Positions 24,516 through 32,975 of a stretch of 59,134 nt of DNA are shown here, piece after piece (the first letter of the stretch is position 1; each line of letters starts with the position of its first letter). The stretch is from Streptomyces griseoincarnatus (lineage in GTDB: Bacteria > Actinomycetota > Actinomycetes > Streptomycetales > Streptomycetaceae). The position numbers and the translations under genes are program-made. Location of the stretch: contig BMTH01000024.1 in the NCBI GenBank assembly GCA_014649575.1, positions 1 to 59,134 on the forward strand. The letters run 5' to 3'. The notes below the pieces were generated by a model. That model was not told the origin of the DNA and did not search any database. It was given only the letters and a program-made list of their open reading frames with translations.

Positions 24516-25500
24516 CGTCCTCCGGCGCCGCCGAGCCCCGGATGGACTGCCGGGCCAGCTCGGCCAGCTCCGCGTCCGTGAAGTCGTGATGCCGCCGTGC
24601 GATCTCGTACTGCGCCGCCAGCCGGGAGCCGAACAGCAGCGGGTCGTCAGCGCCCAGCGCCATTGGCACGCCCGCCTCGAACAGCGTGCGCAGCGGCACG
24701 TCCGCCAGCTTGTCGTAGACGCCGAGCGCGACGTTCGACGCCGGGCACACCTCGCAGGTGACGCCCCGGTCGGCGAGCCGCTTCATCAGCCGCGGGTCGT
24801 CCGCCGCCCGCACGCCGTGCCCGATGCGGTGTGCCTCCAGGTCGTCCAGGCAGTCCCGCACCGACGCGGGTCCCGCCAGCTCGCCGCCGTGCGGCGTCGA
24901 CAGCAGCCCGCCGCTCCGCGCGATGGCGAACGCCCGGTCGAAGTCGCGTGCCATGCCGCGCCGTTCGTCGTTGGAGAGGCCGAAGCCGACGATCCCCCGG
25001 TCGGCGTAGCGCACGGCGAGGCGGGCCAGCGTGCGGGCGTCCAGGGGGTGCTTCATCCGGTTGGCGGCCACCAGCACCCGCATACCGAGCCCGGTGTCGC
25101 GGGACGCCGAGTCCACCGCGTCGAGGATGATCTCCAGCGCCGGGATCAGCCCGCCCAGCCGGGGCGCGTACGACGTCGGGTCGACCTGGATCTCCAGCCA
25201 GCCGGAGCCGTCCCGCAGGTCCTCCTCGGCCGCCTCCCGCACCAGCCGCTGGATGTCCTCGGGCGCTCTGATGCACGAGCGTGCCGCGTCGTACAGGCGC
25301 TGGAAGCGGAACCAGCCGCGTTCGTCCGTGGCCCGCAGCCGGGGCGGCTCCCCGCCGGTCAGGGCGTCGGTCAGGGCATCGGGCAGACGCACCCCGTACT
25401 TGTCGGCCAGCTCCAGCAGGGTGCTCGGCCGCATCGACCCGGTGAAGTGCAGATGCAGATGGGCCTTCGGCAGCTCAGAGACATCACGTACACGCTCCAT
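24460..25500 (-). CDS. Adenosine deaminase
   Basis: Zinc hydrolase of 346 residues that converts adenosine to inosine. Family motifs in order: KAHLHLHFTGSM (first two zinc histidines), the substrate loop region GFGLSNDERRG, STPHGGELAGPASV (zinc His and catalytic Glu), the RIGHGVRAADDP segment, and GADDPLLFGS (zinc Asp). All catalytic residues are seen. The ATG at 25500 gives the standard N-terminus. It lies downstream of aspC, separated by a strong terminator, so it is probably transcribed alone. Confidence 0.9.
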   Translation of the reverse strand: MERVRDVSELPKAHLHLHFTGSMRPSTLLELADKYGVRLPDALTDALTGGEPPRLRATDERGWFRFQRLYDAARSCIRAPEDIQRLVREAAEEDLRDGSGWLEIQVDPTSYAPRLGGLIPALEIILDAVDSASRDTGLGMRVLVAANRMKHPLDARTLARLAVRYADRGIVGFGLSNDERRGMARDFDRAFAIARSGGLLSTPHGGELAGPASVRDCLDDLEAHRIGHGVRAADDPRLMKRLADRGVTCEVCPASNVALGVYDKLADVPLRTLFEAGVPMALGADDPLLFGSRLAAQYEIARRHHDFTDAELAELARQSIRGSAAPEDVKEKLLSDVDAWLTAPVG

Positions 25501-25575
25501 CCGCCGATCCTGCCGCACGATCCGGCCGTCCCGGTAGCGCTTTCGCCGGACGTGGTCTTGCTCGCACAGACGAAC

Positions 25576-25606
25576 GGGGGCGCCCAGGAAAGTCCTGGGC
25601 GCCCCC
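25576..25606 (-). terminator. Terminator after aspC
   Basis: Perfect 14-bp stem GGGGGCGCCCAGGA / TCCTGGGCGCCCCC with a 3-nt loop, between the aspC stop and the adenosine deaminase start. Confidence 0.8.
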
Positions 25607-25626
25607 GATGCGGAACGGACGGGAAC

Positions 25627-26853
25627 TCAGTCCCGCGCCTCCGCCAGCAGCTTCTGGATGCGGCTCACGCCCTCGACGAGGTCCTCGTCGCCCAGCGCGT
25701 AGGACAGCCGCAGGTAGCCCGGCGTGCCGAACGCCTCACCGGGGACCACCGCGACCTCGGCCTCCTCCAGGATCAATGCGGCCAGCTCGACCGTGTCCTG
25801 CGGGCGCTTGCCCCGGATCTCCTTGCCGACCAGCGCCTTCACCGACGGGTACGCGTAGAACGCGCCCTCGGGCTCGGGGCAGACCACACCGTCGATCTCG
25901 TTGAGCATCCGCACGATGGTCTTGCGGCGGCGGTCGAACGCCTCACGCATCGTGGCGACCGCGTCCAGGCCGCCGGAGACGGCGGCGAGGGCGGCGGCCT
26001 GCGCGACGTTCGACACGTTCGACGTGGCGTGCGACTGCAGGTTGGTGGCGGCCTTCACGACGTCCTTCGGGCCGACGACCCACCCGACCCGCCAGCCGGT
26101 CATGGCGTACGTCTTGGCGACGCCGTTGACGACGATGCACTTGTCGGCCAGCTCGGGCACGACCACCGGCAGGGAGTGGAACTCGGCGTCCCCGTAGACC
26201 AGGTGCTCGTAGATCTCGTCCGTGAGGACCCACAGGCCCTTCTCGGCGGCCCAGCGGCCGATCTCCTCGATCTGCTCGCGGCTGTAGACGGCGCCGGTCG
26301 GGTTGGAGGGCGAGACGAACAGGAGAACCTTGGTGTTCTCCGTGCGGGCCGCCTCCAGCTGTTCCACGCTCACCCGGTAGCCGGTGGTCTCGTCGGCGAC
26401 GACCTCGACCGGGACACCGCCCGCCAGCCGGATCGACTCGGGGTACGTCGTCCAGTACGGCGCCGGGACGATGACCTCGTCGCCCGGGTCGAGGATCGCG
26501 GCGAAGGCCTCGTAGATGGCCTGCTTGCCGCCGTTGGTGACCAGGATCTGGGCCGGGTCGACCTCGTAGCCGGAGTCGCGCAGCGTCTTGGCGGCGATCG
26601 CCTGCTTCAGCTCGGGCAGGCCGCCGGCCGGGGTGTACCGGTGGTACTTCGGGTTCTTGCAGGCCTCGATCGCGGCCTCGACGATGTAGTCCGGCGTCGG
26701 GAAGTCGGGCTCACCGGCGCCGAAGCCGATCACCGGTCGCCCGGCGGCCTTGAGGGCCTTGGCCTTGGCGTCCACGGCGAGGGTGGCGGACTCGGAGATC
26801 GCGCCGACTCGGGCGGAGACCCGGCGCTCGGTGGGAGGGGTTGCAGCGCTCAT
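25627..26853 (-). CDS. aspC: Pyridoxal phosphate-dependent aspartate aminotransferase
   Basis: Class I aminotransferase of 408 residues, subgroup Ib by its sequence. The PLP lysine is K247 in VNGVAKTYAMTGWRVGW; SPSNPTGAVY (Asn and cofactor contacts) and TDEIYEHLVYGD are also present. It exchanges amino groups between aspartate and 2-oxoglutarate, and related enzymes also accept prephenate. The ATG at 26853 was preferred; no strong Shine-Dalgarno lies before it, so a short or leaderless mRNA is possible. The upstream 284 bp up to tRNA-Trp holds no further gene. Confidence 0.9.
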   Translation of the reverse strand: MSAATPPTERRVSARVGAISESATLAVDAKAKALKAAGRPVIGFGAGEPDFPTPDYIVEAAIEACKNPKYHRYTPAGGLPELKQAIAAKTLRDSGYEVDPAQILVTNGGKQAIYEAFAAILDPGDEVIVPAPYWTTYPESIRLAGGVPVEVVADETTGYRVSVEQLEAARTENTKVLLFVSPSNPTGAVYSREQIEEIGRWAAEKGLWVLTDEIYEHLVYGDAEFHSLPVVVPELADKCIVVNGVAKTYAMTGWRVGWVVGPKDVVKAATNLQSHATSNVSNVAQAAALAAVSGGLDAVATMREAFDRRRKTIVRMLNEIDGVVCPEPEGAFYAYPSVKALVGKEIRGKRPQDTVELAALILEEAEVAVVPGEAFGTPGYLRLSYALGDEDLVEGVSRIQKLLAEARD

Positions 26854-27137
26854 GAGGACCATCGTTCCAGACACGAAACACACTCGGCACAGCGGTTTCA
26901 CGGACTGAACAACACCGGGCAAAGGGTGGAACACCAGTCCGCATCACGCGTCCGCAGGCGCTGTGGCCTGGACGATCACCGGCCTTCGTGTGGCCGGTGA
27001 GCCCCCTCCCAGGCACTTTCTGTTCGACGCCCGGCCCAGGAACACGTACACTCTCACCTCGTTGGCCTTCAGCGGCCCGTGCTCAGCCGGTGCACACCAA
27101 GCATCCGGCCGGATGCGGTACGTTGGGGGACGCACAA

Positions 27138-27210
27138 AGGGTCGTAGCTCAATTGGTAGAGCACTGGTCTCCAAAACCAGCGGTTGGGGGTTCAAGTCCC
27201 TCCGGCCCTG
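27138..27210 (+). tRNA. tRNA-Trp (CCA)
   Basis: Acceptor AGGGTCG/CGGCCCT, D arm GCTC/GAGC, anticodon arm CTGGT-CTCCAAA-ACCAG (anticodon CCA), T arm GGGGG-TTCAAGT-CCCTC. Located before secE as in other actinobacteria. Confidence 0.97.
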
Positions 27211-27318
27211 CTACACACACCTTCGCCAGGATGTGTGCGCATGTACGTACAGCAATGCACCGCCGTGCGGCTCAGACCGGGCGCGGCACGGCCACGACCC
27301 GGAATCAGGTGAGGACGA

Positions 27319-27588
27319 GTGACGGACGCCGTGGGCTCCATCGACATGCCTGATGCCCAGGAGCAGAAGCCTCGCAAGGGCGGCAAGCGGGCCAAGAAGG
27401 GCCCTCTGAAGCGTCTCGCGCTCTTCTACCGCCAGATCATCGCGGAACTCCGCAAGGTCGTCTGGCCCACGCGCAACCAGCTGACGTCGTACACGATCGC
27501 CGTGATCATCTTCGTGGTCGTGATGATCGGTCTGATCACGCTGATCGACTATGGCCTCAGCAACGCCGCCAAGTACGTCTTCGGCTGA
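27319..27588 (+). CDS. secE: Preprotein translocase subunit SecE
   Basis: Single-helix translocase subunit of 89 residues. A Lys/Arg-rich leader (14-34) is followed by the amphipathic helix FYRQIIAELRKVVWPTRNQL, with the conserved VVWPT motif, and one membrane helix (about 57-79). It clamps SecY in the membrane. GTG start at 27319 after GAGGAC; separated from nusG by 80 bp that hold an attenuator-like hairpin. Confidence 0.95.
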   Translation: MTDAVGSIDMPDAQEQKPRKGGKRAKKGPLKRLALFYRQIIAELRKVVWPTRNQLTSYTIAVIIFVVVMIGLITLIDYGLSNAAKYVFG

Positions 27589-27600
27589 TCCCCGAGCGAA

Positions 27601-27623
27601 GAGCGCCGAGGTACCCGGCGCTC
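27601..27623 (+). terminator. Hairpin between secE and nusG
   Basis: GAGCGCCG / CGGCGCTC with a 7-nt loop followed by CTTTC. A weak terminator or attenuator within the operon. Confidence 0.45.
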
Positions 27624-27668
27624 CTTTCGCATGTTCCACCCCTATGTATCCAGGAAGAAGCAGCCACC

Positions 27669-28496
27669 GTGTCTGACCCGAACGTGAACGACGCCGTCGA
27701 GCCTCATGGCGAAGGGGCCGAGTCCGCCGAGGAGGCGCTCGCCGCCGTCGAGGGCGCGGACGTCGAGGACACCGAGGCCTCCGCCGAGGCCGAGGCTGCC
27801 GGCACCACCGACGCCGAGGTCGCGGACGACGAGTCCGCCGAGGCCGCGGAAGAGGCAGAGGCCGAGCCGGAGGACGACCGCGACCCGGTCGAGAAGCTCC
27901 GCGAGGAACTGCGGACGCTCCCCGGCGAGTGGTACGTCATCCACACCTACGCGGGCTACGAGAACCGCGTGAAGACCAACCTCGAGCAGCGCGCCGTCTC
28001 GCTCAACGTCGAGGACTACATCTTCCAGGCCGAGGTGCCGCAGGAAGAGGTCGTCCAGATCAAGAACGGCGACCGCAAGACGATCAAGCAGAACAAGCTC
28101 CCGGGCTACGTCCTGGTCCGCATGGACCTGACGAACGAGTCCTGGGGCGTCGTCCGCAACACCCCGGGTGTCACCGGCTTCGTGGGCAACGCCTACGACC
28201 CGTACCCGCTGACGCTGGACGAGATCGTCAAGATGCTCGCCCCGGAGGCCGAGGAGAAGGCCGCCCGCGAGGCCGCCGAGGCCGAGGGCAAGCCGGCTCC
28301 GCAGCGCAAGGTCGAGGTCCAGGTGCTGGACTTCGAGGTCGGCGACTCGGTCACCGTCACCGACGGCCCGTTCGCCACGCTGCAGGCGACCATCAACGAG
28401 ATCAACCCCGACTCCAAGAAGGTCAAGGGCCTGGTGGAGATCTTCGGCCGCGAGACGCCGGTCGAGCTCTCCTTCGACCAGATCCAGAAGAACTAG
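27669..28496 (+). CDS. nusG: Transcription termination/antitermination factor NusG
   Basis: Protein of 275 residues. The first 85 residues are an acidic Glu/Ala-rich extension usual in Streptomyces NusG. The NGN domain starts at EWYVIHTYAGYENRVK and includes YIFQAEVPQEE and LVRMDLTNESWGVVRNTPGVTGFVG. The KOW domain at the end contains VGDSVTVTDGPFATLQATINEI. It binds RNA polymerase and couples transcription to translation or Rho. GTG start at 27669 behind GGAAGAAG. A strong terminator follows the gene. Confidence 0.95.
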   Translation: MSDPNVNDAVEPHGEGAESAEEALAAVEGADVEDTEASAEAEAAGTTDAEVADDESAEAAEEAEAEPEDDRDPVEKLREELRTLPGEWYVIHTYAGYENRVKTNLEQRAVSLNVEDYIFQAEVPQEEVVQIKNGDRKTIKQNKLPGYVLVRMDLTNESWGVVRNTPGVTGFVGNAYDPYPLTLDEIVKMLAPEAEEKAAREAAEAEGKPAPQRKVEVQVLDFEVGDSVTVTDGPFATLQATINEINPDSKKVKGLVEIFGRETPVELSFDQIQKN

Positions 28497-28523
28497 CCTT
28501 CTGGACCGGCTGATTCACAGCTT

Positions 28524-28574
28524 CCGCGCAGGTCAGGCGAACGCTCGCGCGTTTGTCTGACCTGCGCGGTTTTT
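28524..28574 (+). terminator. Intrinsic terminator after nusG
   Basis: Perfect 13-bp stem CCGCGCAGGTCAG / CTGACCTGCGCGG with a 20-nt loop, then TTTTT. A textbook Rho-independent terminator. Confidence 0.9.
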
Positions 28575-28600
28575 GGCCGCGCATCCATACCCGTTATCGT
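28573..28600 (+). promoter_or_regulatory. Candidate promoter for rplK-rplA
   Basis: TTGGCC, 16-bp spacer, TATCGT, overlapping the T tract of the nusG terminator. Gives a leader of about 70 nt to rplK. Confidence 0.4.
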
Positions 28601-28674
28601 TGTGCGGTATGCCTGCGTCCTGGAGCTTTTCCGGGACCCGGGCAGGACCCGAATTCGAAAGGACCCGGAGAGCC

Positions 28675-29109
28675 ATGCCTCCCAAGAAGAAGAAGGTCAC
28701 GGGGCTCATCAAGCTCCAGATCCAGGCCGGTGCCGCGAACCCGGCCCCGCCGGTCGGCCCCGCGCTGGGTCAGCACGGCGTGAACATCATGGAGTTCTGC
28801 AAGGCCTACAACGCCGCGACCGAGTCGCAGCGCGGTTGGGTCATCCCGGTGGAGATCACGGTCTACGAGGACCGTTCCTTCACCTTCATCACGAAGACCC
28901 CGCCGGCCGCGAAGATGATCCTCAAGGCCGCGGGCGTGGAGAAGGGCTCCGGCGAGCCGCACAAGACCAAGGTCGCGAAGATCACGCGCGACCAGGTCCG
29001 TGAGATCGCCACCACCAAGATGCCCGACCTCAACGCCAACGACCTGGACGCCGCCGAGAAGATCATCGCCGGCACCGCCCGTTCCATGGGCGTCACGGTC
29101 GAGGGCTGA
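28675..29109 (+). CDS. rplK: 50S ribosomal protein L11
   Basis: L11 of 144 residues. The N-terminal domain has the proline-rich PAPPVGPALGQHGVNIMEFCKAYN segment; the C-terminal rRNA-binding domain has the KTPPAAKMILKAAGV and GSGEPHKTKVAKI motifs. It forms the GTPase-associated centre, is the binding partner for thiostrepton and is needed for RelA activation. The ATG at 28675 follows a Shine-Dalgarno GGACCCGGAG. Own promoter upstream; followed by rplA after 84 bp. Confidence 0.96.
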   Translation: MPPKKKKVTGLIKLQIQAGAANPAPPVGPALGQHGVNIMEFCKAYNAATESQRGWVIPVEITVYEDRSFTFITKTPPAAKMILKAAGVEKGSGEPHKTKVAKITRDQVREIATTKMPDLNANDLDAAEKIIAGTARSMGVTVEG

Positions 29110-29193
29110 CCTCCACCCCCCCGTAAGCCAACGCAGTAGTGGCAGGGCCTGCTCGGCCCGGACCACGACTCCTCGAACGCACAGGAGCTTTCA

Positions 29194-29919
29194 GTGAGCA
29201 AGCGCAGCAAGTCTCTCCGCGCTGCGGACGCCAAGATCGACCGGGAGAAGCAGTACGCCCCGCTCGAGGCCGTCCGTCTCGCCAAGGAGACGTCCACGAC
29301 CAAGTTCGACGGCACCGTCGAGGTCGCCTTCCGTCTGGGTGTCGACCCGCGCAAGGCCGACCAGATGGTCCGTGGCACCGTGAACCTCCCGCACGGCACC
29401 GGTAAGACCGCCCGGGTCCTGGTCTTCGCGACCGGTGACCGTGCCGAGGCAGCGCGTGCCGCGGGCGCCGACATCGTCGGCGCCGACGAGCTGATCGACG
29501 AGGTGTCGAAGGGCCGTCTGGACTTCGACGCCGTCGTCGCCACCCCGGACCTCATGGGCAAGGTCGGCCGCCTCGGCCGCGTGCTCGGTCCCCGTGGTCT
29601 GATGCCGAACCCGAAGACCGGCACCGTGACCCCGGACGTCGTCAAGGCTGTCAACGACATCAAGGGCGGCAAGATCGAGTTCCGTGTCGACAAGCACGCG
29701 AACCTGCACTTCATCATCGGCAAGACGTCGTTCGACGACACCAAGCTGGTGGAGAACTACGGCGCGGCCCTGGAGGAGATCCTCCGTCTGAAGCCGTCCG
29801 CCGCCAAGGGCCGCTACATCAAGAAGGCCGCCCTCAGCACCACGATGGGCCCGGGCATCCCGCTCGACCCGAACCGCACCCGCAACCTCCTCGTCGAGGA
29901 GGACCCGGCCGCCGTCTGA
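29194..29919 (+). CDS. rplA: 50S ribosomal protein L1
   Basis: L1 of 241 residues, normal length. The family signature of domain II is clear: KVGRLGRVLGPRGLMPNPKTGTVT. It forms the L1 stalk that moves E-site tRNA and in many bacteria represses its own operon. GTG start at 29194, Shine-Dalgarno AGGAG. A strong terminator follows. Confidence 0.96.
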   Translation: MSKRSKSLRAADAKIDREKQYAPLEAVRLAKETSTTKFDGTVEVAFRLGVDPRKADQMVRGTVNLPHGTGKTARVLVFATGDRAEAARAAGADIVGADELIDEVSKGRLDFDAVVATPDLMGKVGRLGRVLGPRGLMPNPKTGTVTPDVVKAVNDIKGGKIEFRVDKHANLHFIIGKTSFDDTKLVENYGAALEEILRLKPSAAKGRYIKKAALSTTMGPGIPLDPNRTRNLLVEEDPAAV

Positions 29920-29965
29920 GCCGGGTGAGCCGGCCGACGGCCGGACTCGCGCACGCGTGACAGAA

Positions 29966-30006
29966 CCCGTCCTCGCGCCCAACTCGGGCGCGGGGGCGGG
30001 TTTTTT
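29966..30006 (+). terminator. Intrinsic terminator after rplA
   Basis: A 15-bp stem (CCCGTCCTCGCGCCC with its partner, two G-U pairs) and TTTTTT directly after it. Confidence 0.9.
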
Positions 30007-30089
30007 CGTACGTCTGTGTCGGTGCGGTGGGTTACCGTGCACAGGAATCACACACGCAGCACAGCGAGACAGCAGGGGTGGGGAATCCG

Positions 30090-31022
30090 ATGGTCATGGC
30101 CGCATGGAAGCGCGCGGGTGTCTGTCTGACGGCCGCGGCGGTCGTCGTGGGCCTGGCGGGGTGCCAGGACGGCGACGACGGGGGCAGCAAGAAGGCCGGC
30201 GCCTCCGCCAAGGCGCAGACGCGGGAGGAGGCGGCAGAGGTGCTCCAGGCCGCCTTCAAGAAGACCTCGGAGGCGAAGTCCTCCAAGATCCGGATGACCG
30301 TGCAGACGTCCGGGACCGCCGCGGAGAGCGGCACCGTGGAGATGTCCGGGGTGCAGGGGTGGGACCCGGCGGTCATGGACGTCACCATGAAGGGCTCCGG
30401 ATTCGCCGCCGCCGGCCCCGGGACGCCCGAGCAGATGCGCATGATCATGCTCGACGGCGTCATGTACGTGGACATGGGCACGGAGCAGGCCGCGGAGATG
30501 GACGGCAAGCGCTGGATGAAGATGGACTTCAAGGCCCTCGCCGACGCGTCGGGCGACCCGGAGGTCCAGAAGCAGATGACCGGCGGCCTGGAGAACATGA
30601 ACCAGGACCCGGCGCAGCAGCTCGCCCTGCTGCTGGAGTCGCCGAGCCTGAAGCACGTGGGCCCCGAGAAGGTCGACGGCGTGGAGGCACAGCACTACAA
30701 GGGCACGCTCAGCTTCAAGGAGATGATCGACGCCAACACCTCCTTCGACCTGCTCTCGAAGGAGGAGCGGGACGAGCTCGTCGCCACGGCCGAGAAGTCG
30801 GGCATGAAGGGCTTCGACACCGAGATCTGGGTCAACGAGGACGACCTCCCGGTCAAGATGGTCGTCGGCATGACCATGGCGCAGGGCACGATGAAGATGA
30901 CCTCCCACTTCTCGGACTACGGGGCCAAGGCCGAGGTCGAGGCCCCGCCGGCCGGTGAGACCTTCGACTTCGTGCAGATGCTCAAGGACCTCGAGTCGCT
31001 GGGCGCCGGCTCGGCCGCCTAG
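30090..31022 (+). CDS. Putative lipoprotein, LppX/LprG-like
   Basis: Secreted protein of 310 residues. The signal peptide (AWKRAGVCLTAAAVVVGLAGC) ends in the lipobox LAGC, so it should be lipid-anchored on the outside of the membrane. A mature domain follows a short GDDGG-rich linker and contains a long stretch of alternating strands (SSKIRMTVQTSG... TVEMSG... KHVGPEKVDGVEAQHYKGTLSF) typical of the LppX/LprAFG lipid-carrier fold or its relatives. The ligand is unknown. ATG at 30090; an ATG 6 bp later is possible. Inserted between rplKA and rplJL, with its own terminator. Confidence 0.8.
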   Translation: MVMAAWKRAGVCLTAAAVVVGLAGCQDGDDGGSKKAGASAKAQTREEAAEVLQAAFKKTSEAKSSKIRMTVQTSGTAAESGTVEMSGVQGWDPAVMDVTMKGSGFAAAGPGTPEQMRMIMLDGVMYVDMGTEQAAEMDGKRWMKMDFKALADASGDPEVQKQMTGGLENMNQDPAQQLALLLESPSLKHVGPEKVDGVEAQHYKGTLSFKEMIDANTSFDLLSKEERDELVATAEKSGMKGFDTEIWVNEDDLPVKMVVGMTMAQGTMKMTSHFSDYGAKAEVEAPPAGETFDFVQMLKDLESLGAGSAA

Positions 31023-31030
31023 CTTTCCGA

Positions 31031-31073
31031 CGGGGGCTCCCGAACGCTTCACACCCGGCGCCGGGAGCCCCCG
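31031..31073 (+). terminator. Terminator after the lipoprotein gene
   Basis: CGGGGGCTCCCG and CGGGAGCCCCCG form a perfect 12-bp stem with a 19-nt loop. Confidence 0.75.
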
Positions 31074-31083
31074 ATCGGCCGAT

Positions 31084-31113
31084 TTGCCTGACGCCGATCC
31101 GGTCACGTACTCT
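31084..31113 (+). promoter_or_regulatory. Promoter for rplJ-rplL
   Basis: TTGCCT, 18-bp spacer, TACTCT, located 3' of the lipoprotein terminator and 5' of the L10 leader. Confidence 0.5.
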
Positions 31114-31124
31114 TCCGAGGAAGC

Positions 31125-31345
31125 CAAAGACCGCTGGTCGTTGCCGTGCGCTCGTAAGAGGGTGCGGTGGCCGAAGGATCCGCTGAACTGCGGACGACCC
31201 GCGCAGGTGACAGTGGAAGAGTTCCCGGAGAGCCGCCGCCGCGAGGCGGGGAGATCCGGTCGAGCTTCGCCCCGTGCGCCTGCGCCCGGGGCGTTTCGTT
31301 TTCCCCAGTCCTCCTTCGGGTCCGCGCGGTCCGAATCACCCGGAA
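31125..31345 (+). ncRNA. Ribosomal protein L10 leader
   Basis: The roughly 240-nt leader between promoter and rplJ contains several paired segments, ending with GCGCCTGCGCCCGGGGCG and a T-rich GTTTCGTTTTCC. The L10(L12) complex binds such leaders to repress translation of rplJL. The call rests on position and folding potential, not on a covariance search. Confidence 0.5.
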
Positions 31346-31360
31346 GGAGGCCGAGGCTCT

Positions 31361-31891
31361 ATGGCGAGGCCCGACAAGGCTGCCGCGGTTGCCGAGCTGA
31401 CGGACAAGTTCCGCAGCTCCAACGCCGCCGTGCTGACCGAGTACCGCGGTCTCACCGTGGCGCAGCTCAAGACGCTGCGTCGTTCGCTCGGTGAGAACGC
31501 CCAGTACGCCGTGGTGAAGAACACGCTGACCAAGATTGCGGCCAACGAGGCCGGGATCACGCTCGACGACCAGCTCTTCGCTGGCCCGACGGCGGTCGCC
31601 TTCGTCACCGGTGACCCGGTGGAGTCGGCGAAGGGTCTTCGTGACTTCGCCAAGGAGAACCCGAATCTCGTCATCAAGGGCGGTGTCCTTGACGGCAAGG
31701 CGATGTCCGCCGACGAGATCAAGAAGCTCGCGGACCTCGAGTCCCGCGAGGTGCTGCTCTCCAAGCTGGCCGGTGCCTTCAAGGCGAAGCAGTCCCAGGC
31801 TGCCTCCGTCTTCCAGGCGCTGCCGTCGAAGCTCGTCCGCACCGTGGACGCGCTCCGTGCCAAGCAGGACGAGCAGGGCGGTGCCGAGTAA
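31361..31891 (+). CDS. rplJ: 50S ribosomal protein L10
   Basis: L10 of 176 residues, the base of the L7/L12 stalk. Typical start MARPDKAAAVAELTDKFRSSNAAVLTEYRGLTV; the middle contains AQYAVVKNTLTKIAA; the C-terminal helix binds L7/L12 dimers. ATG at 31361 behind GGAAGGAGG. Preceded by an autoregulatory leader and followed by rplL after 114 bp. Confidence 0.96.
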   Translation: MARPDKAAAVAELTDKFRSSNAAVLTEYRGLTVAQLKTLRRSLGENAQYAVVKNTLTKIAANEAGITLDDQLFAGPTAVAFVTGDPVESAKGLRDFAKENPNLVIKGGVLDGKAMSADEIKKLADLESREVLLSKLAGAFKAKQSQAASVFQALPSKLVRTVDALRAKQDEQGGAE

Positions 31892-32005
31892 TTCGGCTCG
31901 CTTTCCGGTCCTCGCCGCATGAGGTGAGGACCGATGCGGGCCCGAGTAACGCCCGCCTCACCCAGTACACCCGGCACCTGCCGATTTAGTGGAAGGACCG
32001 CCATC

Positions 32006-32395
32006 ATGGCGAAGCTCAGCCAGGAAGACCTGCTCGCGCAGTTCGAGGAGATGACCCTCATCGAGCTCTCCGAGTTCGTGAAGGCCTTCGAGGAGAAGTT
32101 CGACGTCACCGCCGCCGCGGCCGCCCCGGTCGTCGTCGCCGGTGGTGCCGCCGGTGGCGCCGCCGCCGAGGCCGCCGAGGAGAAGGACGAGTTCGACGTC
32201 GTCCTCACCGGCGCCGGCGAGAAGAAGATCCAGGTCATCAAGGTCGTGCGCGAGCTGACCTCCCTGGGTCTGAAGGAGGCCAAGGACCTCGTCGACGGCA
32301 CCCCGAAGCCGGTCCTCGAGAAGGTCAACAAGGAAGCCGCCGACAAGGCCAAGGAGGCCCTCGAGGGCGCCGGCGCCTCCGTCGAGGTCAAGTAA
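32006..32395 (+). CDS. rplL: 50S ribosomal protein L7/L12
   Basis: Stalk protein of 129 residues. N-terminal dimerisation helices (LSQEDLLAQFEEMTLIELSEF), an Ala/Gly-rich hinge (about 35-60) and the C-terminal factor-binding domain with EKKIQVIKVVRELTSLGLKEAKDLVDGTPKPVLE. It recruits translational GTPases. ATG at 32006 after GGAAGGA. Confidence 0.97.
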   Translation: MAKLSQEDLLAQFEEMTLIELSEFVKAFEEKFDVTAAAAAPVVVAGGAAGGAAAEAAEEKDEFDVVLTGAGEKKIQVIKVVRELTSLGLKEAKDLVDGTPKPVLEKVNKEAADKAKEALEGAGASVEVK

Positions 32396-32453
32396 GACCT
32401 TCCGGGTCCGCAGGGATCCGTCACGCGCCTCGAGAGGCGTGTAACGCCAAAGT

Positions 32454-32493
32454 GCCGAGGAGCGATCATCCATCCGGGTGGTCGCTCTTCGGC
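32454..32493 (+). terminator. Attenuator hairpin between rplL and rpoB
   Basis: An 18-bp stem (with G-U pairs) around an ATCC loop, from GCCGAGGAGCG to CGCTCTTCGGC. In bacteria a partial terminator here lowers rpoB expression relative to rplL. The remainder of the 580-bp gap (32396-32975) holds no gene I can support; it contains a second possible promoter, TTGCAC-N16-TATGGT (32520-32547). Confidence 0.6.
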
Positions 32494-32783
32494 GTACCGG
32501 GGGGTCGGCGGCGGCTGCCTTGCACCCGGGACAGCGGGGGGTATGGTGATCTTCGTTGTGCCTCCGAGGGGCCGCGGAGATGAGCCGGACGGCGGCGGTT
32601 CGGGCAAGGGGGGCCTTGACGAACCGCACGCAGCGCGCAATTCTCAGGACGCGTCGTCACAAGGATCCGAATCCGAGGCATGGATCGACGGCAAAGAGGG
32701 CAGTATCACCGTGCGTTGAGGGCAGCGCCTTGCCGCAGGAGTTGATGACAACGAGGGCCTCCAACCGGTCTCGTACACCGCAC

Positions 32784-32812
32784 TGGACATCAGTGTGCCA
32801 AGTGGCTACACT
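32784..32812 (+). promoter_or_regulatory. Promoter for rpoB-rpoC
   Basis: TGGACA, exact 17-bp spacer, TACACT, close to the principal sigma consensus. Predicted leader of about 155 nt to the rpoB start. Confidence 0.6.
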
Positions 32813-32975
32813 GACCCTTTGCGCTGCCTGTTAGCTGTCCCCTGCCCGTCACCAGGGGCATGCCCTCACTCGAGCATGGACGACCGGATCACTTCCGACC
32901 TGGAATGTCCGTCTCTGCGCCCAGTGGGGGGCCGGCACGCGCGTAGTGAGTCCGAGCCCTCGGAAGGACCCCCTC

